Assembly (NCBI RefSeq): GCF_001427105.1
Contig: NZ_LMGI01000004.1
Span: 310,001 to 374,000, forward strand
DNA length: 64,000 nt
Source of the DNA: Sphingopyxis sp. Root154
Lineage (GTDB): Bacteria; Pseudomonadota; Alphaproteobacteria; Sphingomonadales; Sphingomonadaceae
Reading direction: 5' to 3'
Made by a program: the position numbers and the translations under genes. Under the pieces are notes generated by a model that ran no database searches, was not told where the DNA came from, and saw nothing but the letters and a program-made list of their open reading frames with translations. Every line of letters begins with the position of its first letter. The first letter of the stretch is position 1. Of the stretch, positions 1 to 9,073 are shown piece by piece.

Positions 1-1932
1 GAGCAGTGCGCGGACGCGCGGCGGGGTGAAGAGGTCGCCCGCCGCCTCGCCCATCGCGGCCAGCGGCCCCGCGTGGCGCGCGAGCTGTTGCGCAACGAAG
101 CGCTGGAGCCGTTCGGAAATCGCCTGCACCTGATGCAATTCGAGCCGCCGCAGCGACGGATCGACCTGGATCGCCGGCTGGACCAGCGTCGGCCCGCGCG
201 CGAGCGTCGCGATGGCGTGGCCGTGCCAGGCGAGGCGCGGCGCCGTCCCCGGCTCGGCGATCAGCGACAGCGCGCTGTCGTCGCCTTCGGCAAGTGCGGT
301 CGCGCGGCGCGCGAGTTCGGCGCGCAGATGCTTTTCGGCGGCCGCGAGCAGCATGCGGTGGTCGCTCGCCTTGGCAACCGGGTCGACCTTGAACTGGAAA
401 CCCCTGAGCGTGCCGATCGCCTCGCCGTCGACCGCGACGGTGCCGTCGGCGCCGACCGCGACCGGCAGCGCCGCGTTGCGCTGCCCCGCATCGCGCAGCA
501 GCAGCGCGAGCCGCCGATCGACAAAGCGCTGCGCGAGCGCGGCGTGGAGCGCGTCGGACAAGCGCGATTCGAGCGCCTGCGTTTGTTCGGTCCATCCCGC
601 CGCACCGGCGATCCAGTCGCCGCGCTGCGAGATGAAGCAGAGCGTGCGCACCGCGGCGATGCGGCTTGCGAGCTGGTCGATGTCGCCCTCGACATCGTTC
701 AGCCGCGCAAGGCGGCGCGCGAACCAGTCGGGGTCGATCATCCCGTCGCCGCTTGTGCGCCACTGCCACAGCTTGAACACGGTGCGGCTGTGATGTTCGG
801 CGCCCAATTGCTCGAAATCGGGGAGGCCGCATACGTCCCACAATCGCTGCACCGCATCGAAATCGCCGCCGCGCGCGCGCACTTCCATGTCGCCCGCCAG
901 ATGCTTGAGCACCGCGATATCGACGGCTTCGGGCGCGGGGCGCAGCATCGGCTGGCTCGGCGGCTGCGCAAGGTCGGACAGCAATTGGTCGAGCGAGCCG
1001 AAGCCCGGCGTCGGATTGCGCCAGAACAGGTTCGCGACCGGCGGGAAATGATGCCCTTCGATCGCGTGGATTTCCTCGGGGGTGAAGCCGCCCTGCGGCA
1101 GGCCGACGGTGCCGAAGCCGCCATCCTGCTGGTGGCGTCCGGCGCGACCCGCGATCTGCGCCATTTCCGAGATGGTCAGGCGGCGGAGGCGCCGCCCGTC
1201 GAATTTCTGCAAACTCGCGAAGGCGACATGCTGGACGTCGAGATTGAGCCCCATGCCGATCGCATCGGTCGCGACGAGATAATCGACCTCGCCCGCCTCG
1301 AACATCGCGACCTGTGCATTGCGCGTCTTGGGGCTCAAAGCCCCCATCACGACCGCGGCGCCGCCCGAAAAGCGGCGCAGCATTTCGGCGATCGCATAGA
1401 CTTCCTCGGCCGAGAAGGCGACGATCGCCGAGCGTTTGGGAAGGCGCGACAGCTTCGACGAACCGGCGTAACTCAAGGTCGAAAAGCGCGGCCGGGTGAT
1501 GATTTCGGCGTCCGGCACCAGCCCCTTGACCAGCCCGCGAATGCTCGCCGAGCCGAGGATCATCGTTTCCTCGCGCCCGCGTGCGCGCAGCAGTCGGTCG
1601 GTGAAAACATGGCCGCGCTCGGGATCGGCGCCGAGCTGCGCCTCATCGATGCCGACGAAGGCAACGTCACGCTCGACAGGCAATGCTTCCATGGTGCCGA
1701 GCACATAACGGGCGTCGGGGGGCGTGATTCGCTCTTCGCCCGTGATCAGCGCGACCTGCGCCGCGCCCTTGATCGCGACGACGCGGTCGTAAACCTCGCG
1801 CGCGAGCAAGCGCAGCGGAAAGCCGATCATGCCGCTCGAATGGGCGGTCAGGCGCTCGACCGCCAAATGGGTTTTGCCGGTGTTGGTGGGGCCAAGGACA
1901 GCCTTGACCGGCTGGGAGGAGGATGACGTCAT
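1..1932 (-). CDS. SUV3-like ATP-dependent RNA helicase, C-terminus cut by window edge
   Basis: The frame is open from an ATG at 1932 down to base 1 (644 codons, no stop), so the gene runs off the left edge. Walker A GPTNTGKTH lies at residues 14-22 and the Walker B/DEAQ box at about 96-99. A helicase C-terminal domain follows, with a motif VI-like QIAGRAGR at about residue 258. GPTNTGKTH with DEAQ is characteristic of the SUV3 branch of Ski2-like/DExH helicases, which in mitochondria act in RNA decay; alphaproteobacterial homologues are usually annotated only as helicase. The bacterial substrate is unknown. It is transcribed away from the M23 peptidase gene. Family call firm; role not determined. 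Confidence 0.88.
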   Translation of the reverse strand, partial: MTSSSSQPVKAVLGPTNTGKTHLAVERLTAHSSGMIGFPLRLLAREVYDRVVAIKGAAQVALITGEERITPPDARYVLGTMEALPVERDVAFVGIDEAQLGADPERGHVFTDRLLRARGREETMILGSASIRGLVKGLVPDAEIITRPRFSTLSYAGSSKLSRLPKRSAIVAFSAEEVYAIAEMLRRFSGGAAVVMGALSPKTRNAQVAMFEAGEVDYLVATDAIGMGLNLDVQHVAFASLQKFDGRRLRRLTISEMAQIAGRAGRHQQDGGFGTVGLPQGGFTPEEIHAIEGHHFPPVANLFWRNPTPGFGSLDQLLSDLAQPPSQPMLRPAPEAVDIAVLKHLAGDMEVRARGGDFDAVQRLWDVCGLPDFEQLGAEHHSRTVFKLWQWRTSGDGMIDPDWFARRLARLNDVEGDIDQLASRIAAVRTLCFISQRGDWIAGAAGWTEQTQALESRLSDALHAALAQRFVDRRLALLLRDAGQRNAALPVAVGADGTVAVDGEAIGTLRGFQFKVDPVAKASDHRMLLAAAEKHLRAELARRATALAEGDDSALSLIAEPGTAPRLAWHGHAIATLARGPTLVQPAIQVDPSLRRLELHQVQAISERLQRFVAQQLARHAGPLAAMGEAAGDLFTPPRVRALL

Positions 1933-2175
1933 TTTCTTGGGAGCCAAGCTGGCATGCGCAGGGTTCCCGCGCAACAGCCGATCTTCGAATGGCAGGATAG
2001 AGGCCGATTTTTCCCGCACTGTTGCATAATATCCCGACCCCGCCACGCCTCGCCGCAATGCGCTACGGCAAATCCGCCATTAAATTGACTTTAACGACCT
2101 TTCTTTACAGACAACGCCTCGAAAACATCATTCGGCAGCTGGGACTTGGGAGGCTGGCCGAGCGGGGGTTGCAAT

Positions 2176-3750
2176 TTGTTTCAGCGTCACGAACCCATCG
2201 CGGGGATGTCCGGCAACGCGGCCGCCCTCACGATGTCGCAAGCGATCCCGCTGCGGCGTGCCGATTCCGATGCCGAACAGCATCTCGGCTGGCGTGACCG
2301 GCTGGCGCAGCTCGACCTCGTTCCTGACCTTGGCGACAATATCGGTTCGGCCGAATGGTGGCGGGGTCTTGCGACATTAACCCTGCTGTGCGGAACCGCG
2401 ATCGCGACCTTCCCCGGAATCCAGCCGCTCGAAGTCGGCGGCACCCCCGCGCTCGACGCGGCCGATTTCAACGAAGCGCGCGCGCAGATGATCGTGCCGC
2501 TCGCATTCGGCGGCGACACCGGGCGCCATATGGCGGCAACCGACGCCGTCCGCCCGCTGACGCAAACCCCCGAACGCCCGCAGATCGAGCTCACCGCAAC
2601 GCTGGGTAGCGGCGACAGCTTCGCCCGCCTGCTCGAACGCTCGGGCGTTGGCAGCAGCGAGGCGCAGGCGCTCGCCAAGCAAGTGTCGGGCGCGGTGCCG
2701 CTCGCCGACATCGCGCCGGGCACGCGCATCGACCTGATCCTCGGCCGCCGCGCCGCGCGCACGATGCCGCGCCCGGTCGAGGCGCTCGCGATGCGTGCGC
2801 GTTTCGACCTGCGTATCGAAATGGAGCGACAGGGCGGCCAGCTTGTCATGCGGCGCATCCCGATCGCAGTCGACGCGACCCCGCTGCGGATTCGCGGAAG
2901 GGTCGGAGACAGCCTCTATCGCTCGGCGCGAGCCGCCGGCGCACCGCCGCAGGCGATCCAGTCGTACCTGCGAGTCGTCGGCAAACAGATTTCGGTCGGC
3001 AGCGATATTCGCGCCGGTGACGAGTTCGACATCATCGTCGATTACCGCCGCGCCGAAACGGGCGAAAGCGAGACGGGCAAATTGCTCTACGCCGGGCTGA
3101 TCCGCGGCGGAAAATCGAAACTTTCGATGCTCGAATGGAATGTCGACGGCCGCGTCCAGTGGTTCGAGGCATCGGGCGTCGGCGAACAGCGCGGCGGCAT
3201 GGCGCGGCCGACGAACGGCCGCGTGACCTCGACCTTCGGCATGCGGCGCCACCCGATCCTCGGCTATAAGCGCATGCACAGCGGTATGGACTTCGGCGGC
3301 GGTTATGGCGCGCCGATCTATGCCGTCACCGACGGCGTGGTGACGATCGCTGGCCGACACGGCGGCTTCGGCAATTATGTGAAACTCAATCACGGCAATG
3401 GCCTCGGCACCGGCTATGGCCATATGAGCCGCATCGCGGTGCGCTCAGGCCAGCGCGTGCGTCGCGGGCAGGTGATCGGCTATATCGGCTCGACCGGCCT
3501 CTCGACCGGTCCGCATCTCCATTACGAGCTTTATCGCAACGGCCGCGCGGTGAATCCGTCGTCGGTGACCTTCGTCACGCGCGCGCTGCTCGAAGGCAAG
3601 GCGCTCGCCGATTTCCGCGCCCGCATCCGGTCTTTGACGTCGATCGCGCCCGGCGCCGCACTGAGCCCGATTGCACCGAAACAGGTCGAGGGGCCAAAGC
3701 TCGGCAGCCTTGCCGATGTCGCCTCGAAACGCGCGGGCGACGGAATCTGA
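2176..3750 (+). CDS. M23 family metallopeptidase (LytM-type murein hydrolase)
   Basis: About 524 residues. One membrane segment near residues 60-80 (WWRGLATLTLLCGTAIATF) anchors a periplasmic part. A central segment (about residues 125-300) precedes a C-terminal LytM/peptidase M23 domain with the zinc-site signatures HSGMD (His368, Asp372) and HLHYE (His447, His449). Such enzymes cleave peptide cross-links in peptidoglycan; all catalytic motif residues are visible, so it should be active rather than an EnvC/NlpD-type activator. The start is uncertain: the TTG at 2176 has a purine-rich GCGGGGG 7 bases upstream; an ATG at 2206 and a TTG at 2146 are alternatives. It stands alone, with 60 bases before hemB. 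Confidence 0.88.
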   Translation: MFQRHEPIAGMSGNAAALTMSQAIPLRRADSDAEQHLGWRDRLAQLDLVPDLGDNIGSAEWWRGLATLTLLCGTAIATFPGIQPLEVGGTPALDAADFNEARAQMIVPLAFGGDTGRHMAATDAVRPLTQTPERPQIELTATLGSGDSFARLLERSGVGSSEAQALAKQVSGAVPLADIAPGTRIDLILGRRAARTMPRPVEALAMRARFDLRIEMERQGGQLVMRRIPIAVDATPLRIRGRVGDSLYRSARAAGAPPQAIQSYLRVVGKQISVGSDIRAGDEFDIIVDYRRAETGESETGKLLYAGLIRGGKSKLSMLEWNVDGRVQWFEASGVGEQRGGMARPTNGRVTSTFGMRRHPILGYKRMHSGMDFGGGYGAPIYAVTDGVVTIAGRHGGFGNYVKLNHGNGLGTGYGHMSRIAVRSGQRVRRGQVIGYIGSTGLSTGPHLHYELYRNGRAVNPSSVTFVTRALLEGKALADFRARIRSLTSIAPGAALSPIAPKQVEGPKLGSLADVASKRAGDGI

Positions 3751-3810
3751 CCCCGCACTGAAGCGGCAATATCCATTTGCCCCGCGGCCAAGCGCCGCTA
3801 TGCACCCCGC

Positions 3811-4809
3811 ATGACCCAAGCCGCTTTCCCCGACCTGCGCCTGCGCCGCACCCGCCGCACCGGCTGGAGCCGCGCGATGGTGCGCGAAACCCAGCTTTCG
3901 CCCGCAAACCTGATCTGGCCGCTCTTCGTCGCCGACGGATCGGGCACCGAGGAACCGATTTCCAGCCTGCCCGGCGTATCGCGCTGGTCGGTCGACCTGC
4001 TCGTCGAACGCGCGCGGGACGCGGTCGCCGCGGGCATCCCGTGCCTCGCGCTCTTTCCCTATACGCAGCCCGACCGGCGCAGCGCGGATGGCGGCGAGGC
4101 GCTCAACCCCGATAATCTGATGTGCCGTGCGACCGCCGCGATCAAGCAGGCGCTCGGCGACGAAATCGGTATCCTTACCGACGTCGCGCTCGACCCCTAT
4201 ACCAGCCACGGGCAGGACGGGCTGATCGACGATGCGGGCTATGTCCTCAACGACGAGACGGTCGAGGTGCTCATTGGGCAGGCGCTCAACCAGGCGCGCG
4301 CCGGCGCCGACATCATCGCGCCCAGCGACATGATGGACGGCCGCATCGGCGCGATCCGGCAGGCGCTGGAGGCCGAGGGTTTCGGCCATGTCCAGATCAT
4401 GAGCTACGCCGCCAAATATGCGTCGGCCTTTTACGGTCCGTTCCGCGACGCGGTCGGCTCGCGCGGGCTGCTCAAGGGCGACAAGAAGACCTATCAGATG
4501 GACCCCGCGAACAGCGAAGAGGCACTGCGCGAGGTTGCGCAGGATCTCGCCGAGGGTGCCGACAGCGTGATGGTGAAGCCGGGGCTGCCCTATCTCGACA
4601 TCGTCCGCGCGGTGAAGGACAATTTCGCCGTGCCGGTCTACGCGTACCAGGTGTCGGGCGAATATGCGATGATCGAGGCGGCCGCCGCGGCGGGCGCGGG
4701 CGATCGCGACGCGCTCGTCCTCGAAACATTGCTCGCTTTCCGCCGTGCGGGGGCTTCGGGGGTGCTCAGCTATCATGCGCTGCACGCGGCACGGCTGCTT
4801 GGCGCCTGA
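3811..4809 (+). CDS. hemB: Porphobilinogen synthase (delta-aminolevulinic acid dehydratase)
   Basis: 332 residues, the normal length. It condenses two 5-aminolevulinate molecules to porphobilinogen in cytoplasmic tetrapyrrole synthesis. The two active-site lysines are visible: Lys202 in SYAAKYASAFYGPFR and the Schiff-base Lys256 in VMVKPGLPYLD. The metal-site segment reads DVALDPYTSHGQDG with no cysteine cluster, matching the Zn-independent, Mg-dependent class known from Pseudomonas and alphaproteobacteria. The ATG follows the M23 gene by 60 bases. The stop lies 4 bases before the likely GTG start of the next gene, suggesting co-transcription with it. Confidence 0.97.
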   Translation: MTQAAFPDLRLRRTRRTGWSRAMVRETQLSPANLIWPLFVADGSGTEEPISSLPGVSRWSVDLLVERARDAVAAGIPCLALFPYTQPDRRSADGGEALNPDNLMCRATAAIKQALGDEIGILTDVALDPYTSHGQDGLIDDAGYVLNDETVEVLIGQALNQARAGADIIAPSDMMDGRIGAIRQALEAEGFGHVQIMSYAAKYASAFYGPFRDAVGSRGLLKGDKKTYQMDPANSEEALREVAQDLAEGADSVMVKPGLPYLDIVRAVKDNFAVPVYAYQVSGEYAMIEAAAAAGAGDRDALVLETLLAFRRAGASGVLSYHALHAARLLGA

Positions 4810-4813
4810 TCGC

Positions 4814-7063
4814 GTGATCGGTTCCGCATCGCCGCGCCGCTGGCTGTTCGTGCTGACGATTCTCGTCGGCAGCTTCCTGCTTTTCCTTGTCCAGCCGATG
4901 GTCGCGCGCATGGTGCTGCCCAAATTGGGCGGCGCACCCGCGGTGTGGAACAGCGCGATGCTCGTCTATCAGGCGCTGCTGCTCGGCGGCTACGCCTATG
5001 CGCACTGGCTCGGGCGGTTCACCGTGCGGCGACAGGCGGTCATCCACCTCGCGCTCTTCCTCGTCGCGGCGCTCTGGCTCCCGATCGGCATTGCCCAGAT
5101 CGCGGCACCGGGGCCGGGGCAGGAGGCGCTGTGGGTGCCCTTGCTGCTGCTTGCGTCGATCGGCCCCGTTTTCTTCGTCGTCTCGGCGCAGGCGCCGTTG
5201 ATGCAGCGCTGGTTCGCTGCCGACGCGCGCGCGGGCGATCCCTATTATCTCTATGCCGCCTCGAACCTCGGCAGCTTCGCCGGCCTCATCAGCTATCCGG
5301 CGCTCGTCGAGCCGACGATGCCGCTCGCGGCGCAGAGCTGGGGTTGGACCGCGGGTTACGCGCTTCTCGTCCTGCTCGTTGCGGGGGCCGCGGCGGCGCG
5401 CTGGCACGGCGGTGCCGAGGCGCATGCCGCGATCACCGACGAACCGCGCCCGAGCCTGCGCCGCCAGCTCCACTGGCTGCTGATCGCGGCGGTGCCGTCG
5501 GGGCTGATGCTGTCGACGACGACACATCTTACCACCGATATCGTCGCGATGCCGCTGCTCTGGGTGCTGCCGCTCGGCCTCTATCTGCTCAGCTTCGTGA
5601 TCGCCTTTTCGACGATGGAGCGGCCGACGCAGATCATCACGCTGATCGCGCCGGTCGTGCTGCTCGCGGTCGGCGGGCTCGGGCTATTGAGCTCGGGCGG
5701 CGGGTCGATGATGGTCGCACTCGCCAGCCTCGCGATGCTGTTCGTCGTCGCGACCGCGCTCCACGGCTATCTCTATCACCTCCGTCCGGCGGCGCAGCAC
5801 CTGACGCTCTTTTATCTCATCATGTCGGCGGGCGGTGTGCTCGGCGGGCTGTTCGCGGCGCTGTTCGCGCCGCTGATTTTCGACTGGGTCTATGAGCATC
5901 CGCTGCTGATCCTCGCCGCGGCGATCCTGCTGCCGCTCCCCGCGCTCCTTCCGTGGGACAAATGGTTGGGACTCGAAGCGAAAACCGCGCGTGTCGTGGC
6001 CGCGGCGCTCGTCGCGATCGCCGCCTTCGGTGCGTGGCATATGGTCGGCGACTGGACCGGCCGGCTCGACAGCGCGACGACGTCGTGGGGCATCGTGATC
6101 TTCGTCATCGGCATGCTCGTCATCGGCTGGCGCTGGGCCTATGTGCCCGTGCTCGCATTGCTGATGATCGGCGTCGGCGGCTGGGACACGATCCAGGAAA
6201 GCTTCACCGACGCGCGCGTGCGCAGCTATTTCGGCGTCTACACCGTCACCGACTATCCCCAATCGAACCAGCGCCGCCTCGCGCACGGCACAACGCTCCA
6301 CGGGCTCCAGCGCACCGACGCCGCGCACCGGCGCGATCCGACGACCTATTATGGCCACCAGTCGGGGGTCGGGCTGACGCTCGATAAGGTGGGGGCGCTC
6401 GCCGGGCCGAATGCGTCGGTCGGCATCGTCGGGCTGGGGGCGGGCACGCTCGCCTGTTACCGGAGGCCCGGCCAGCATTGGACGATCTTCGAGATCGATC
6501 CGGTGATGGTCGACATCGCGCGTGACCCGTCGAAATTCACCTTCCTGTCCGATTGCGCCGCCGACACGCCGATCGTCATCGGCGACGCGCGGCTGCAACT
6601 TGCCAACCAGCCCGCGGGACATTTCGACGTCATCGTCATCGACGCCTTCTCTTCCGACGCGATCCCGCTGCACCTGCTGACCAAGGAAGCGATCGGCATT
6701 TATGCGCGCGCGCTGAAGCCCGACGGGATCCTGCTCGTCCATATCTCGAACCGCTTCTTCGATCTGGAGCCGGTGCTGGCGGCGGAGGCGAAGGCGCGCG
6801 GCTGGACGAGCGCGATCCGGATGGACCCGGGCCCGATCGACGAATATGGCGACCTGACGGGATCGAACTGGGTCGCACTGACCGCGACGCCGCAGCGAAT
6901 GCAGCAATTGACCGGCGGGATCAGGCCGCGCAAGGATTCGCGCGACCTCGACGCGTGGGTGCCGCTCGACGCGCGCCCCGGTTTCACCCGCTGGACCGAC
7001 GATTATGCATCGACGCTGCCGGTCCTGATCTGGAAGAATATCATCGGAGGCCGCGACGAATGA
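4814..7063 (+). CDS. Fused membrane-domain/spermidine synthase-like protein
   Basis: About 749 residues from the GTG at 4814. The N-terminal 500 residues are a polytopic membrane region of roughly 12 or more helices (beginning FVLTILVGSFLLFLVQPMVA). The C-terminal 250 residues form a Rossmann methyltransferase-like domain of the spermidine synthase family: GLGAGTLA near residue 540 in the nucleotide-binding loop and DAFSSDAIPLHLL near 610. The architecture is widespread and usually annotated fused MFS/spermidine synthase; actual polyamine synthesis by it is not established. It overlaps the gamma carbonic anhydrase gene by 4 bases (ATGA), implying translational coupling. The GTG sits 5 bases after the hemB stop region, with no strong ribosome-binding site. 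Confidence 0.85.
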   Translation: MIGSASPRRWLFVLTILVGSFLLFLVQPMVARMVLPKLGGAPAVWNSAMLVYQALLLGGYAYAHWLGRFTVRRQAVIHLALFLVAALWLPIGIAQIAAPGPGQEALWVPLLLLASIGPVFFVVSAQAPLMQRWFAADARAGDPYYLYAASNLGSFAGLISYPALVEPTMPLAAQSWGWTAGYALLVLLVAGAAAARWHGGAEAHAAITDEPRPSLRRQLHWLLIAAVPSGLMLSTTTHLTTDIVAMPLLWVLPLGLYLLSFVIAFSTMERPTQIITLIAPVVLLAVGGLGLLSSGGGSMMVALASLAMLFVVATALHGYLYHLRPAAQHLTLFYLIMSAGGVLGGLFAALFAPLIFDWVYEHPLLILAAAILLPLPALLPWDKWLGLEAKTARVVAAALVAIAAFGAWHMVGDWTGRLDSATTSWGIVIFVIGMLVIGWRWAYVPVLALLMIGVGGWDTIQESFTDARVRSYFGVYTVTDYPQSNQRRLAHGTTLHGLQRTDAAHRRDPTTYYGHQSGVGLTLDKVGALAGPNASVGIVGLGAGTLACYRRPGQHWTIFEIDPVMVDIARDPSKFTFLSDCAADTPIVIGDARLQLANQPAGHFDVIVIDAFSSDAIPLHLLTKEAIGIYARALKPDGILLVHISNRFFDLEPVLAAEAKARGWTSAIRMDPGPIDEYGDLTGSNWVALTATPQRMQQLTGGIRPRKDSRDLDAWVPLDARPGFTRWTDDYASTLPVLIWKNIIGGRDE

Positions 7064-7608
7064 CCGACATCAGCATCATCAGCGTCAATGGCAAGACGCC
7101 ACAGATCGACCCGAGCGCCTTTATCGCGCCGGGATGCCGCATCATCGGCGACGTGACGATCGGGCCCGACGTCAGCATCTGGTATAATTGCGTGCTGCGC
7201 GCCGACGTCAGCCGCATCGTCGTCGGCGCGCGCTCGAACATCCAGGACGGCAGCGTCGTCCATTGCGACGGCCCGATGCCGCACCGTCCCGAGGGTTTCC
7301 CGACGATCATCGGCGAGGATGTGCTGATCGGCCATTTGGCGATGGTGCATGGCTGCACGCTCGCCGATCGCGCCTTTGTCGGGCTGAAGGCAACGGTAAT
7401 GAACGGGTGCCGGATCGGCAGCGACGCGATGCTCGCCGCGGGCGCGTTGCTCACCGAAAATAAGGAAATTCCGACCCGCGAGCTCTGGGCGGGCTCACCC
7501 GCGCGGCGGGTGCGCGAGATCGACGATGCGCAGGCGGCCGGCATGCAACTGGGCGTCGCGCATTATGTGATGAACGGCCGCATGCACAAGGCGGCGATCG
7601 ATCAATAA
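7060..7608 (+). CDS. Gamma carbonic anhydrase family protein
   Basis: 182 residues with left-handed parallel beta-helix (hexapeptide repeat) character throughout. Three candidate metal-ligand histidines are in the expected places: His68 in VVHCDG and His92 and His97 in IGHLAMVHGC. The family (YrdA/PaaY/CaiE-like) contains both active carbonic anhydrases and proteins without demonstrated activity, so the reaction is inferred. The ATG overlaps the previous stop (ATGA) and has a GGAGG at 7046-7050. The gene ends just before a long hairpin repeat. Confidence 0.9.
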   Translation: MTDISIISVNGKTPQIDPSAFIAPGCRIIGDVTIGPDVSIWYNCVLRADVSRIVVGARSNIQDGSVVHCDGPMPHRPEGFPTIIGEDVLIGHLAMVHGCTLADRAFVGLKATVMNGCRIGSDAMLAAGALLTENKEIPTRELWAGSPARRVREIDDAQAAGMQLGVAHYVMNGRMHKAAIDQ

Positions 7609-7610
7609 TC

Positions 7611-7686
7611 GTCGCCCCCGCGAAGGCGGGGGCCGCTGGAGATGTAGCGTAAGGCCGATGGCGGCCCCCGCCTTCGCGGGGGCGAC
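7611..7686. repeat. REP-like inverted repeat, 25-bp perfect arms
   Basis: Positions 7611-7635 and 7662-7686 are exact reverse complements (25 bases each) around a 26-base loop. Each arm is itself a small hairpin (runs of C and G around GAA/TTC). It starts 2 bases after the carbonic anhydrase stop. Such GC-rich intergenic hairpins are typical of sphingomonad genomes; it could protect mRNA 3' ends or reduce read-through. Confidence 0.85.
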
Positions 7687-7694
7687 GGACAAAA

Positions 7695-7726
7695 AAAGGG
7701 CGCTCCGGTTTTCCGAAGCGCCCTTT
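7695..7726. terminator. Bidirectional Rho-independent terminator
   Basis: A 10-bp perfect stem (7695-7704 with 7717-7726) around a 12-base loop. It is flanked by seven A residues on the left, which become a U-run for minus-strand transcripts, and TCTTT on the right. It sits between the convergent ends of the carbonic anhydrase operon and the PuuD-like gene and can serve both. Confidence 0.85.
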
Positions 7727-7747
7727 CTTTAAGCGTCGCCAGTCGGC

Positions 7748-8320
7748 TTAGCTGAAGTTCACCATCGCATAGAGCATCGGGATCGACAGCAAGGTGTTGG
7801 TCCGCGAAAAGATCATTGCGGTCCGCGCGGCCTTTGCCTTGGTTGCATCGTCGGCTTCGACGATGCCCAGTGCCTTCTTCTGGTTCGGCCAGATCAGGAA
7901 CCAGACGTTGAACGCCATGATCAGGCCCAGCCACATGCCGACGCCGATCAGCTTGTACGGATCCTGAAGACCCAGCGCAGGCGCGAGATATTTCGCATGA
8001 CCCGCGATTGCGAGGCCCAGCAGCACGGTGACCAGCGCCGCCCAGCGGAACCAGAACAGCGCGGCGGGGGCGATATGCTTGCCGACCGCGGGTTTCAGCT
8101 CGGCCGGAATCTTCGGCATCGTCGGCATCTGGACGAAGTTGAAATAGTAAAGCAGGCCGATCCACAGCACGCCGAAGAAGGTGTGCAGCCAGCGCATGAT
8201 CGCATTGCCCGCGGCGACCCCGTCCTCGAAATTCTGGCCGTTCAGGCACAGCATCAGGATGATCGCGAGCACGAGCCCCGTGCCCAACACCGCGTGCAGG
8301 TTTCCGAAAAATTTATCCAT
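7748..8320 (-). CDS. PuuD-family (urate hydroxylase N-terminal domain) membrane protein
   Basis: 190 residues with about four to five hydrophobic helices, including WLHTFFGVLWIGLLYYFNF and an internal LIMAFNVWFLIWPNQKK. This matches the Urate_ox_N membrane domain that forms the N-terminal part of PuuD, a urate-oxidising membrane protein that in its full form also carries a C-terminal cytochrome c domain. Here the cytochrome part is absent, and no purine-degradation genes are nearby, so urate oxidation should not be assumed. It may be a haem membrane protein of unknown role. The gene lies 81 bases downstream of yciB on the same strand and ends at a strong terminator. Confidence 0.75.
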   Translation of the reverse strand: MDKFFGNLHAVLGTGLVLAIILMLCLNGQNFEDGVAAGNAIMRWLHTFFGVLWIGLLYYFNFVQMPTMPKIPAELKPAVGKHIAPAALFWFRWAALVTVLLGLAIAGHAKYLAPALGLQDPYKLIGVGMWLGLIMAFNVWFLIWPNQKKALGIVEADDATKAKAARTAMIFSRTNTLLSIPMLYAMVNFS

Positions 8321-8401
8321 GGCAGTTCCCCCTGTTTATCGCGGCGCCGCGTGCGACCCGGTGCCGGTGACGCAGCTATGCCAGCGCGGCGGGGAAATGC
8401 A

Positions 8402-9073
8402 TCAACTTTTGTCGGTTGCCGCTTCCTCGGGAACGGCGAGGCCGTTCTTCAGCATCACCGGAACCTGGCTGAAAGTGAAGAGGAAGGAGAGGGCGGTGAC
8501 GCCCCAGACCTTGATCGTCAGCCACAGGTCGAAACTCATCTGCTTCGCCTGGATCATCTCGTACATCACATGATTGGCGATACCGAGCGCGGCGAAGAAC
8601 AGCCCCCAATTGCGCGACAGAAGCAGCCAGCCGCGATCGGTGAGCCCCTCGAGCGCCGACTGCAGCAGATATTTGAGCATCGGTTTCTTGAACCAGTATC
8701 CGCCGAGCAGCAGCGCGGCGAAGGCGCCATAGATGATCGTCGGCTTCATCACGATGAAGCGCTCGTCGTGGAACCAGATGGTCAGCGCGCCGAAGCCGAG
8801 GACGAGGATGCTCGACATCCACAGCATCGGCGAAATCTTGCCGAGCTTCCACTTCGACACCGCCATCGCGATGACGATCGCGACCATGAAGGCGACCGTG
8901 CCCTTGATCGCCGCGGTCGTCGCGGCAAACGCGCCTTCGCCGCCCGAAGAGAATTTATAGGCGAGGAAGAAGACGAGCAACGGCCCGAAATCGATCACGA
9001 AGTTGAGCCAGCCATGCTTCGCCGGCGGCGGTGCCGGGACCGCCTCGGGGCCAGTGGGAAGCACGTCGCTCAT
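8402..9073 (-). CDS. yciB: Inner membrane-spanning protein YciB (septation protein A family)
   Basis: 223 residues; after a short Pro-rich N-terminus there are about five to six membrane helices (starting FVIDFGPLLVFFLAYKF). The FGPLLVFF opening, the GYWFKKPMLKYL loop and a segment around RNWGLFFAALGIANHVMYE are typical of YciB/IspZ. The family affects septation and envelope integrity by an unclear mechanism. The start overlaps the ftsY stop by 4 bases, as part of a coupled minus-strand chain dapF-mtaB-ftsY-yciB. Confidence 0.9.
   Translation of the reverse strand: MSDVLPTGPEAVPAPPPAKHGWLNFVIDFGPLLVFFLAYKFSSGGEGAFAATTAAIKGTVAFMVAIVIAMAVSKWKLGKISPMLWMSSILVLGFGALTIWFHDERFIVMKPTIIYGAFAALLLGGYWFKKPMLKYLLQSALEGLTDRGWLLLSRNWGLFFAALGIANHVMYEMIQAKQMSFDLWLTIKVWGVTALSFLFTFSQVPVMLKNGLAVPEEAATDKS

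Noticed and set aside
73..1926. A 617-codon plus-strand frame
   Set aside because: The minus strand encodes the SUV3-like helicase with Walker A and B motifs; the plus frame is its shadow.
2085..2115. TTGACT as a possible -35 box upstream of the M23 gene
   Set aside because: No acceptable -10 element lies at 16-18 bases spacing, so I did not call a promoter.
2145..2175. A GGAGGCTGGCCGAGCGGG stretch resembling the 5' part of a serine tRNA
   Set aside because: No anticodon arm, T-loop or acceptor complement follows; the sequence continues into the M23 gene.
7748..8320. Urate oxidation pathway
   Set aside because: Only a PuuD-like membrane domain is present, with no cytochrome domain and no other purine-catabolism gene in the window.
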